The translations under genes and the position numbers were made by a program. The notes below the pieces were generated by a model. That model ran no database searches and had not been told where the DNA came from. It was given only the letters and a program-made list of their open reading frames with translations. DNA of 64,000 nt, from positions 1 through 64,000 of the forward strand of contig JAYFQE010000007.1 in the NCBI GenBank assembly GCA_034927345.1, in the 5' to 3' direction. This document shows positions 7,531-14,176 of the stretch, piece after piece; within the stretch, counting starts at the first letter, position 1, and the number at the start of each line of letters is the position of its first letter. Origin of the DNA: JAYFQE01 sp034927345. Lineage in GTDB: Bacteria > Bacillota > Clostridia > Saccharofermentanales > UBA5734.

Positions 7531-8011
7531 TGTAAAAAGTGAATTGGAATTATACGAGCCAATGAGGGCTTGGCTGCATCAATATCTTCAAGATAAATAT
7601 AAAAAATTCGAGATTATAACTCTTGACTCACACGCTGAACGTCTTGATGTAGTCTTAAATAGGTACGGCATCAGATGTGAAATTGCAACTGGGATAGATA
7701 TTCAGATTGATGTTCTAGGTATTGCAAAAAATTCAAAAGAGATTAAGCTTTTCTTTATAGAAGCTAAAAAAACCAAATTGACATTGCATGATCTTGGCCA
7801 GCTTTGGGCTTACTGTAAACTAATAGATCCATCAGAAGCATTTCTAATGACTTCAGCTGATCTTGGCAGTCTAAATAAAATACTGAATGTTTTTAGAAGA
7901 GAAGACCTACAAGATTTTGGTGATGGAAAAACCATCAAAAAAATGAAAGTTGCAATCTGGAATTTAAAAACTGGATCACCAGATATGGTGTCTATGGTAC
8001 CCAAAATATAA
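7520..8011 (+). CDS. Small PD-(D/E)XK nuclease, probable restriction endonuclease subunit
   Basis: 163 residues. The central block has the PD-(D/E)XK pattern: Asp64 in GIDIQIDVLG, then FFIEAKKTKLT with Glu81 and Lys83, followed by a helix with Gln94 (LHDLGQLWAYC), as in many type II nucleases and Holliday-junction-type folds. The N-terminal helix ELYEPMRAWL also fits such proteins. The start codon lies inside the last codons of the LAGLIDADG-like gene, so the two are probably made in a fixed ratio. At this size it has room for the catalytic core but little for DNA specificity, which fits a partner supplying recognition. It is the last gene of the island operon. Confidence 0.65.
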   Translation: MYHNVKSELELYEPMRAWLHQYLQDKYKKFEIITLDSHAERLDVVLNRYGIRCEIATGIDIQIDVLGIAKNSKEIKLFFIEAKKTKLTLHDLGQLWAYCKLIDPSEAFLMTSADLGSLNKILNVFRREDLQDFGDGKTIKKMKVAIWNLKTGSPDMVSMVPKI

Positions 8012-8102
8012 CTTACAACTCTTATTACTTTAAAAAATGTTTGTAGTACCCATTTAGTACCCAAATATACCAAATGATTTTTGGAAAATATAATAGTTAA
8101 GT
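8012..8102. other. AT-rich gap between the island and tRNA-Thr
   Basis: About 90 bp with no gene. GTACCCA is repeated at 7997 (inside the end of the nuclease gene), 8046 and 8057, the last two 11 bp apart. This is where an attachment-site core or recombinase arm sites could lie, but no long duplicate of the tRNA 3' end is seen here. Confidence 0.35.
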
Positions 8103-8103
8103 A

Positions 8104-8150
8104 GTAAAAATGGAACAAACCGCGCGATATCAACTATCACGCGGTTTGTT
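8104..8150 (-). terminator. Rho-independent terminator of the tRNA-Thr gene
   Basis: Perfect 11-bp stem AACAAACCGCG (8114-8124) with CGCGGTTTGTT (8140-8150) around a 15-base loop, just downstream of the tRNA 3' end on the minus strand, followed in that direction by CCATTTTTACT. Confidence 0.8.
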
Positions 8151-8153
8151 TCT

Positions 8154-8229
8154 TGGAGCCTGTGGACAGATTCGAACTCCCGACCTGCTGATTACAAATC
8201 AGCTGCTCTACCAACTGAGCTACACAGGC
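8154..8229 (-). tRNA. tRNA-Thr (UGU anticodon), CCA encoded
   Basis: The minus strand folds into a full cloverleaf: acceptor stem GCCTGTG/CACAGGC, D-arm TAGCTCAGTTGGTAGAGCA, anticodon arm CTGATTTGTAATCAG with anticodon TGT, and T-arm GGGAGTTCGAATCTGTC. The discriminator base is U and the 3' CCA is encoded. The 3' end faces the AT-rich island, the usual geometry for integration at a tRNA. Confidence 0.97.
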
Positions 8230-8437
8230 ATGACAACAAATGCATTCATTATCTTAATCAAACGAATTCCTGTTGTCAAGCTGTTGACGATGGGTATCCC
8301 TGTCAATTTTAATCGAAAAAAACAATTGGCTCGCATAGCAATCCGCTTGAAATGTGCTAAAATATAAGCATTCCATCGATGCCGACAGCTTGAGCCCGCA
8401 GGCTCCGGCTGAATCTGCAAGAAGGCTGTGACTTTAT

Positions 8438-9145
8438 TTGAAGGAACATCATGACCATCACTTGTGGTGGAAGTATTTGCTTGGCTGTATCATTATTGCC
8501 GGCGCCATATTTACCGGGCAAATTATTCAGCGTCTGGATTGGAATTGGCTGGCCAATCTGGATCTCGATTTTTACGAATGTCTGGCCATTATGACCGGGC
8601 TTTTCCTTTTTAAAGCGCTGACCATGGTCGTTTTGCCTTCGGCTGTCATCTACCTGGTCAGCGGACTGCTGTTTCCGGTTGATGTTGCTTTGATGGTGGT
8701 TGTCGCCGGCATAACCGGCGAGTTCATTTTAAATTACTATATGGGCCGGACATTCGGCCGCCGTCAAGTTCAGAAAATCATTCAATATGGAACCGATCAT
8801 TCCGAACGTTTTAGTCAGCTGACCGACAAGCAGCTGCAAAATAATCCGCTGACTATTTTCTTGCTGCGTTTTTTACCCGGACCGCCTAACAATATAACCA
8901 GTCTTCTCTTCGGTTCCTCTGATTCGCCGTTTGTCATGTATCTGTGGTCTTCCCTGCTGGGCGCCATCCCTAAAGCTATTACCTTGACTTTGGCCGGAAC
9001 CGCCATCATGGATCCGTTTTCATGGCAGTTCCTGCTGCCGACCGGAATTTTTGGCGTTTTAGTCATTATTGTCATGCTCTGGCATCATTATCGGCCGGCG
9101 CCGGTCGAGGAACCGGAAAGCAAGGAGATTCATCAAATACCTTAA
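8438..9145 (+). CDS. VTT/TVP38-DedA-like membrane protein
   Basis: 235 residues with a very short cytoplasmic N-terminus and about five hydrophobic segments. The central GEFILNYYMGRTFGRRQVQK and the later LLRFLPGPPNNITSLLFG resemble the VTT (SNARE-associated/DedA-like) domain, whose members act in membrane lipid or undecaprenyl-phosphate traffic. No in-frame ATG precedes the first membrane segment; TTG at 8438, about 12 bases after AAGAAGG, is the best start. The gene is monocistronic and ends 8 bp from the convergent fumarase gene. Substrate unknown. Confidence 0.7.
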   Translation: MKEHHDHHLWWKYLLGCIIIAGAIFTGQIIQRLDWNWLANLDLDFYECLAIMTGLFLFKALTMVVLPSAVIYLVSGLLFPVDVALMVVVAGITGEFILNYYMGRTFGRRQVQKIIQYGTDHSERFSQLTDKQLQNNPLTIFLLRFLPGPPNNITSLLFGSSDSPFVMYLWSSLLGAIPKAITLTLAGTAIMDPFSWQFLLPTGIFGVLVIIVMLWHHYRPAPVEEPESKEIHQIP

Positions 9146-9153
9146 CCCAGAGT

Positions 9154-9705
9154 TCAGCGCCGGTAAGCTTGTCTGCCGGTTTGGTAAAGATTGTTGCCCC
9201 GGCTGTCGATCAGTACGACAACCGGAAATTGTTCTACGGTCAGCCTGCGAATGGCCTCAGGCCCCAAATCCGGATAAGCGACAATTTCGGCTTCCTTGAC
9301 ACATTGCGCCAATAAAGCGCCTGCGCCTCCGGTCGCGCCCAGATAGACCGCGCCGTATTTTTTCATGGCGTCAATTACGGCCGGCTGGCGCTGCCCTTTG
9401 CCGATCATAACCCGCAGGCCTTGTTGCAGAAGAAGCGGCGCGTAAGCATCCATACGGCCGCTGGTGGTCGGTCCGGCTGAGCCGATGATCCGTCCCGGCC
9501 GCGCCGGGCAGGGTCCGGCATAATAAATTGTCTGGCCGTTAAAATCAACCGGCAGAGGTTTGCCGTCTTGTAAACACTGGACCAGCCGCTTATGCGCGGC
9601 ATCACGCGCTGTATAGATAACGCCGGTTAATAACAGCAAATCGCCGGCGTGCAATTCGGATGCCTGTTCTGCCGTCATGGGTAAATTGATACGTATTCTC
9701 GCCAT
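9154..9705 (-). CDS. Class I fumarate hydratase, beta (C-terminal) subunit
   Basis: 183 residues, the swivelling beta domain of the two-subunit iron-sulfur fumarase/tartrate dehydratase family (malate to fumarate, reversible). Family landmarks are LLLTGVIYTARDAAHKRL, YYAGPCPARPG, GSAGPTTSGRMD and MIGKGQR. Start ATG at 9705 has AGGAAGG upstream. It lies 66 bp downstream of the alpha subunit gene, as expected. Separate subunits and an oxygen-labile cluster fit an anaerobe. A tartrate dehydratase role cannot be excluded from sequence. Confidence 0.9.
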   Translation of the reverse strand: MARIRINLPMTAEQASELHAGDLLLLTGVIYTARDAAHKRLVQCLQDGKPLPVDFNGQTIYYAGPCPARPGRIIGSAGPTTSGRMDAYAPLLLQQGLRVMIGKGQRQPAVIDAMKKYGAVYLGATGGAGALLAQCVKEAEIVAYPDLGPEAIRRLTVEQFPVVVLIDSRGNNLYQTGRQAYRR

Positions 9706-9771
9706 ATCATGCCTTCCTGATTTGATTATTCATCTTTGCTGATTATTTGCTGATTATCGAGACGCTGCCGC

Positions 9772-10629
9772 TTATAAAGACGCTTCCGCGTGGCGGGTCG
9801 CATGGCAGCCCATATTCAGGACGACCGGCAAACCGGCTATGTGGGTCGGATAGCACAAGATATGCAGCGTCAAGGCTGTTATACGGCCGCCCAGGCCGGC
9901 CGGGCCGATGCCCAGGTCATTTATCGCCGCCAGTAATTCCTGCTCCAACCGGGCGATATGCGGCCGGCTGTTCGATTCGCAGACCGGCAGCAGCAGCGCC
10001 TGTTTTGCCAGCAAAGCCGCTTTTTCCAGCGTACCGCCGATTCCGATGCCGATCACAACCGGCGGGCAAGGATTGGGACCGGCATTTTCAACGGTCGAGA
10101 GAACAAAGCGCCGGATGCCGTCCAGGCCCTCGGACGGGCTCAGCATCCTGGCGGCGCTCATATTTTCACTGCCGAAGCCTTTCGGCGCTACCGTCAGGCG
10201 GAGACAATCGCCGGGAACAATCTGGTAATGGATGACAGCCGGCGTATTATTGCCGGTATTGACACGCAGCAGCGGATCATCGACAACCGAATTACGCAGA
10301 TACCCCTCGCGGTATCCTTGCGCGACGCCGAGATTGATCGCTTCCTCGAGATTCCCGCCGGCAATATGCACTTCCTGACCCATCTCGACAAAGACAACAG
10401 CCATTCCGGTATCCTGGCAAATCGGCCAATTCTGCGACGCAGCCAATTCTGCATTAGCCAGCAGTTCATCAAGAACAGCCTGACCGGCCGGCGATACTTC
10501 CATCTGCCTGGCTTCGGCCAGACGAGTATTCAAATCAGACGGCAAATAGCGGTTTGCTTTCTGGCACAGATCAGCAATCACCGCTGTAATGCTGGAACAT
10601 TCTATATCTCTCACGGCAGCCTCACTCAT
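9772..10629 (-). CDS. Class I fumarate hydratase, alpha (N-terminal, Fe-S) subunit
   Basis: 285 residues. The alpha subunit holds the [4Fe-4S] cluster. Cysteines in the family positions are visible: NWPICQDTGMA (near residue 70), NPCPPVVIGIGIGG (near 190) and LLPVCESNS (near 220). GFGSENMSAARML is the substrate-side loop. Upstream is a good promoter (10704-10732) and a palindrome in the leader; the beta subunit follows. The ribosome site is weak (GGAAAT). Pathway inference: reductive or partial TCA branch to fumarate/succinate. Confidence 0.92.
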   Translation of the reverse strand: MSEAAVRDIECSSITAVIADLCQKANRYLPSDLNTRLAEARQMEVSPAGQAVLDELLANAELAASQNWPICQDTGMAVVFVEMGQEVHIAGGNLEEAINLGVAQGYREGYLRNSVVDDPLLRVNTGNNTPAVIHYQIVPGDCLRLTVAPKGFGSENMSAARMLSPSEGLDGIRRFVLSTVENAGPNPCPPVVIGIGIGGTLEKAALLAKQALLLPVCESNSRPHIARLEQELLAAINDLGIGPAGLGGRITALTLHILCYPTHIAGLPVVLNMGCHATRHAEASL

Positions 10630-10650
10630 ATCGGATTTCCGGTTCTATAT

Positions 10651-10732
10651 AAAGGATTAACATATCCTTTGAATTCATTTAAAGACTTCAAACCGGTCTT
10701 TTCATCATACCGCAAGCGGCGAAATCCGTCAA
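10651..10732 (-). promoter_or_regulatory. Fumarase promoter and leader palindrome
   Basis: On the minus strand TTGACG (10727-10732), a 17-bp spacer and TATGAT (10704-10709) form a near-consensus sigma-A promoter. Downstream, AAAGGAT-TAACAT-ATCCTTT (10651-10670) is a perfect 7-bp inverted repeat between promoter and start codon, a possible operator or RNA hairpin. Confidence 0.7.
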
Positions 10733-10778
10733 AACCTGTAAATTTAATGGTTTGGCAGCTTTTTTCAGTTAATATCCC

Positions 10779-10808
10779 TTGACACTGCTTCCCCGTTGGT
10801 ATCATAAT
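10779..10808 (+). promoter_or_regulatory. Promoter of the HU gene
   Basis: TTGACA (10779-10784), an 18-bp spacer and CATAAT (10803-10808), 35 bp before the HU start codon, which is preceded by a perfect AAAGGAGG. Confidence 0.8.
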
Positions 10809-10843
10809 ATTGCTTGAAATAACTCCCAAAGGAGGCAGAACTA

Positions 10844-11119
10844 ATGAATAAAACAGATCTGGTTGATGCCGTTGCCAAGGCAACAAAATTGAGTAAAAAA
10901 GACAGTGAGGGCGCCATTAATTCGGTGCTCGACACCATTACAGAGGCTCTGACCAAGGATGAGAAGGTTGTTCTGGTCGGTTTCGGCACATTCGAGGTTC
11001 GCAAGCGCGCCGCCCGCAAAGGACGCAATCCCAGCACCAAAGAAGAAATCAAGATTCCTGCTTCGAAAGCTCCCGTTTTCAAAGCCGGCAAAGGTCTGAA
11101 AGACAAAGTCAACGGCTGA
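10844..11119 (+). CDS. hup: HU family nucleoid protein
   Basis: 91 residues, full length for HU. MNKTDLVDAVAKATKLSKKD opens the dimerisation helices, VVLVGFGTFEVRKRAARKG is the HU signature leading into the DNA-binding arm, and the C-terminus IKIPASKAPVFKAGKGLKDKV is standard. It bends and compacts chromosomal DNA as a homodimer. Single gene with its own strong promoter and AAAGGAGG ribosome site, ended by a hairpin at 11189. Confidence 0.97.
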   Translation: MNKTDLVDAVAKATKLSKKDSEGAINSVLDTITEALTKDEKVVLVGFGTFEVRKRAARKGRNPSTKEEIKIPASKAPVFKAGKGLKDKVNG

Positions 11120-11174
11120 TCCTTGCCCATCGCCTATATTGCCTTTGGCTTAATTCGATCTTTAGAGATTGCTT

Positions 11175-11789
11175 TTAGTCTTGGTATGAAAACCCTTCGC
11201 AATTGTAAGATTTGCCGGAGGGTTTTTCTTTTTGCTGTTCAGCTTCCGCCAGGTGCACAACCTCGTTATATAGACGGCAAATAGCTGCCGTCGGCGCCAA
11301 TCCCTGTTGATGCAGATCCGTCTGGCCGAGGGCATATCGGATATCGCGTTCGACATGGATCACGCCGACATGAAAATGAGTGGCAACCGCCGGATACAGC
11401 GTTTTGGTCATCGGTCTCAGTTTCGTCTCTTCCAGGCCGATCGACAGCAGCAGATAACGCAGATAACGATATCCTTTCAACTCCGGGCGGACCGCGTGTC
11501 CGGTCAGGACATCGTCAACAACGCAAACCATCGCGTCCTGTAAAGGCGTTCTTTCATCCAACCGGTCACACAACAGGCGTCCGGCCGCTTCAAGGATGCG
11601 CCGTGACGCAAAGGGCGGTCCGCGGCGGCCGTCAATGAGGTAGTGCATTCTTCCGGCCGTATCCATAATCCCAACGCAGCCGCTGCGATGAAGAAGGCGG
11701 TTGATCTGGTCCAGCATATCCTGATCATTGGCAGCTACATAAAATCCAAGCTTGTCTTCCGTATAACGATAGGATGACAATTCACCCAT
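11175..11789 (-). CDS. Spo0A C-terminal-domain-like DNA-binding regulator
   Basis: 204 residues from ATG 11789, chosen because AGGAGGAAG lies just upstream; a longer frame to 11852 has no ribosome site. The C-terminal half (about residues 90-170: GHAVRPELKGYRYLRYLLLS, then LRPMTKTLYPAVATHF and VERDIRYAL) matches the Spo0A_C helical DNA-binding domain of the sporulation master regulator. The N-terminal half (GFYVAANDQDMLDQINRLLH) is not a recognisable phospho-acceptor receiver domain. It is thus probably a Spo0A paralogue rather than Spo0A itself. The last codons overlap the terminator shared with hup. Confidence 0.65.
   Translation of the reverse strand: MGELSSYRYTEDKLGFYVAANDQDMLDQINRLLHRSGCVGIMDTAGRMHYLIDGRRGPPFASRRILEAAGRLLCDRLDERTPLQDAMVCVVDDVLTGHAVRPELKGYRYLRYLLLSIGLEETKLRPMTKTLYPAVATHFHVGVIHVERDIRYALGQTDLHQQGLAPTAAICRLYNEVVHLAEAEQQKEKPSGKSYNCEGFSYQD
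11189..11231 (+). terminator. Terminator between hup and the Spo0A_C-like gene
   Basis: AAAACCCT (11189-11196) pairs with AGGGTTTT (11219-11226), followed by TTCTTTTT on the plus strand. It lies inside the 3' end of the convergent gene and could serve both directions. Confidence 0.75.
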
Positions 11790-11945
11790 ATCCGGCTTCC
11801 TCCTCCCGGTATACCGCCTCCCGGGCTTGTATATCAGGATCTGAACAAGCACGCCAAGAAGGTGTGTCCCTATTGTGCCACACCGTTCAAGCGTACGAAT
11901 ATAGTCTACAAGCGTTTTTTAGCCGGTTTTCCGGACAATAAAAAA

Positions 11946-12857
11946 TCAGGCGCCGCAAAGGACATTACGCCTGATTGCCGCCGCAACGCCGGACTGGTGA
12001 TTGGCGGTGGTCTGAACATCGCCTGCAGCTTTGGCGATCACCGTACCATTGCCCATGGCTATCCCCAGTCCGGCAGCTTCCAGCATGGACGCGTCGTTAT
12101 CATGATCGCCGATCGCGACAACAGAGGAAACCGGAATGTCCAGAATCCGGGCCAGCCGGCGAAGAGCCCGGCCTTTGGAAACGCCGGGCGCCATGATATC
12201 CATCGCGTCATGCATCGACAAGACGCCGCAGGATTTTATATGCGTCGCCAGATATTCCTTCATGGCGTCGATGAACGGCTGATCCGGCAAAACAGCCAGT
12301 ATTTTTACCAGATCGCCGGCAATTTTGTCCAGGGGAACCTCCCCCAGACTCAATAATGGAATGGTCTCCGTCCCTTGTTGGGCGGCCATTTTATTATATG
12401 ACAGGAAATTGCCGACGCGGCAGCTGTCCGGCGGGTAATACACCGTATCGGGCGTATAGCACAGGTATTCCAGTTTTCTGTCCCTAAGCCAGCCTGTCAG
12501 GGCAATGACATCCTCCGGCGGCAAGGTTTCGGCGCTGATCAGCCGTTCTGTTGCGCAATCTCTGATAACAGCGCCATTACAGGCGATAATCGGCAGACGG
12601 ATATCCAGCTGCCGGACATATACCCGGGTCATCCGATCCATACGGCCGGTCGCCAGAGTGAAGCCGACTCCATTTCGGGCCAGATCGGCGACTGCGGCTT
12701 GATTTTCCGGCGACACTTGATTCTTATCATCTAAAAGAGTCCCATCAAGGTCGCACAGAACCAGACGCCAGGGGGATTTTGTTTTTGATGCAGCTAAATG
12801 AAGGCCGTCCTGGAGTGTCGCTTGATCAGGATCAGTTTTTGGTAATGGGTTCAACAA
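11946..12857 (-). CDS. Cof-type HAD phosphatase
   Basis: 303 residues. HAD motif I LCDLDGTLLDD, motif II LATGRMDR, a C2B-type cap in the middle, Lys in PGVSKGRAL and motif IV AIGDHDNDASMLEAAG, the layout of Cof-like sugar-phosphate or nucleotide phosphatases. Substrate not predictable. No ATG is available before motif I. TTG 12857 follows GAGGTGA at good spacing, giving a 26-nt overlap with the upstream membrane-protein gene, so the two are probably cotranslated. Confidence 0.88.
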   Translation of the reverse strand: MLNPLPKTDPDQATLQDGLHLAASKTKSPWRLVLCDLDGTLLDDKNQVSPENQAAVADLARNGVGFTLATGRMDRMTRVYVRQLDIRLPIIACNGAVIRDCATERLISAETLPPEDVIALTGWLRDRKLEYLCYTPDTVYYPPDSCRVGNFLSYNKMAAQQGTETIPLLSLGEVPLDKIAGDLVKILAVLPDQPFIDAMKEYLATHIKSCGVLSMHDAMDIMAPGVSKGRALRRLARILDIPVSSVVAIGDHDNDASMLEAAGLGIAMGNGTVIAKAAGDVQTTANHQSGVAAAIRRNVLCGA

Positions 12858-13242
12858 TTTCTGTCACCTCAATAATATAATGGCTGCGCGGCGTATAAGA
12901 TATCCGGTACGTCCGCCCGTGATTAAACTGGTATTGCCATTGATTGTAATAGAATTTTCTGCCGCCGACATCCAGCGATTGCCAGTGAATGCCCTCCTGT
13001 CGGGCGACGACCTCTTCAACGGTGCAGGTATTGGCAAAAATAGTCACGACATCCAGCACGCGCGGAACAGCTTGCGTCATGCTGATATAAAGCAGAACAA
13101 GCGTCAGTAAAACAGGCGTCAGATAACTAAGCGGCCGGCGGTTCTTCCGTTCCCAGTTGACGATCAGGCTCTTGCCCAGCAAAGCGACCAGTATACCGGT
13201 CACCAATAAGCTGACTGCCAGGCCGAATAGAAAAAACAACAT
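12832..13242 (-). CDS. Unknown membrane-anchored 136-aa protein
   Basis: ATG 13242 has AAGGAGGG upstream. Two hydrophobic segments at residues 1-25 and 42-60 are followed by an extracytoplasmic region rich in Tyr, His and Arg (YYNQWQYQFNHGRTYRISY). No family recognised. It overlaps the downstream HAD gene by 26 nt, which suggests a joint operon but gives no function. Confidence 0.65.
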   Translation of the reverse strand: MLFFLFGLAVSLLVTGILVALLGKSLIVNWERKNRRPLSYLTPVLLTLVLLYISMTQAVPRVLDVVTIFANTCTVEEVVARQEGIHWQSLDVGGRKFYYNQWQYQFNHGRTYRISYTPRSHYIIEVTEIVEPITKN

Positions 13243-13454
13243 AGTCTGCCCTCCTTAATTGATCCGGCAGAGTCCGAACCGCCGCAAGCAGTTAGTTATA
13301 ATGGTAATAAACCGCAGGCGACAATTGTGTAAGTGGTAGAATTAACCTGTGGTATATCGACCTTTACAATCTATTAGTGTACAATAGGGCAATGAAAAAC
13401 GCAAAGGTTAGGAAACCTGCAGGTAGGAAACCTGCGAGCATTGAGGAGGCCGCT

Positions 13455-13712
13455 ATGCCGTCAAACCAGACACTTGTCGATGAATTTTCCCGGATCATGA
13501 ACCAATGCCGGGGACAGGTTGTGTTTGTCACCGAAGAAGGAGACCGTTTGGTAGCCAACAGTATGTTGTCCGCTCTGGTTGGCTTGTCAACGATCCTGTC
13601 TATAGCTGAAGAAATGCCCATGCATGTCGAATGCGAATTGCCGGAAGACTATGATCGGATCATATCCTTCATGAAGAAGTACAAGCTCAACACACACCAG
13701 ACCAGCTCATGA
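13455..13712 (+). CDS. HPr-like protein lacking the active-site histidine
   Basis: 85 residues from ATG 13455 (GAGGAGG upstream); the longer frame from 13377 would leave no leader behind a TACAAT -10. The order of secondary-structure blocks fits HPr of the sugar phosphotransferase system: LVDEFSRIMNQCRGQVVFV, then GDRLVANSMLSALVGLST in place of the Ser-46 region, then MHVECELPEDYDRIISFM. The conserved HARPA segment carrying His-15 is missing. It may be a regulatory HPr relative (compare Crh) or a divergent structural homologue. It lies directly upstream of an MntR-like repressor gene. Confidence 0.5.
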   Translation: MPSNQTLVDEFSRIMNQCRGQVVFVTEEGDRLVANSMLSALVGLSTILSIAEEMPMHVECELPEDYDRIISFMKKYKLNTHQTSS

Positions 13713-13780
13713 TCCCATGTCCGGATCGGATCCGGACATAACCCGCAGCCGGATGTCTTAACCGGATAGGAGGATTGAAT

Positions 13781-14164
13781 ATGCCGGTTGATAGTAAACT
13801 GACCCCGTCGAGTGAGGATTATCTCGAAACGATTCTGGAACTTTTGGAAAAAACCGATGCTGTCCGTTCTGTGGATATTGCCCTTCATCTGCATGTATCG
13901 AAAGCCAGCGTCAATAAAGCCATGGGTATTTTACGTGAAGCCGGATTGATTGACCAGGCCCATTACGGCTTAATTCGCCTGACTGAACACGGCCGGCAGC
14001 ATGCTTCCGATATTTTGCAGCGCCACGCCATGCTGAAGCGCTTCTTAACCGATATCCTGAATATCAGCGAATCGACGGCGGAAGATGATGCCTGCCGCAT
14101 GGAGCATGTTATCAGTGATGAGACAAAAATCAAATGGATGGCTTATCTGCGCGAGGTCCTTTGA
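13781..14164 (+). CDS. MntR/DtxR-family metal-dependent repressor
   Basis: 127 residues from ATG 13781 with TAGGAGGA seven bases before it. The N-terminal winged helix-turn-helix SSEDYLETILELLEKTDAVRSVDIALHLHVSKASV and the dimerisation/metal region (QRHAMLKRFLTDIL, then AEDDACRMEHVIS) follow MntR; residues that would bind Mn (D/E near the start, H, E, EH) look present. Short, without the SH3-like domain of DtxR. It probably represses metal uptake when Mn or Fe is plentiful; no transporter gene adjoins it. Confidence 0.85.
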   Translation: MPVDSKLTPSSEDYLETILELLEKTDAVRSVDIALHLHVSKASVNKAMGILREAGLIDQAHYGLIRLTEHGRQHASDILQRHAMLKRFLTDILNISESTAEDDACRMEHVISDETKIKWMAYLREVL

Positions 14165-14176
14165 TCTGCGCCGGCT

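Noticed and set aside
9958..10782. Plus-strand open frame opposite the fumarase alpha gene
   Set aside because: Shadow of a conserved gene in GC-rich sequence; it even crosses the fumarase promoter.
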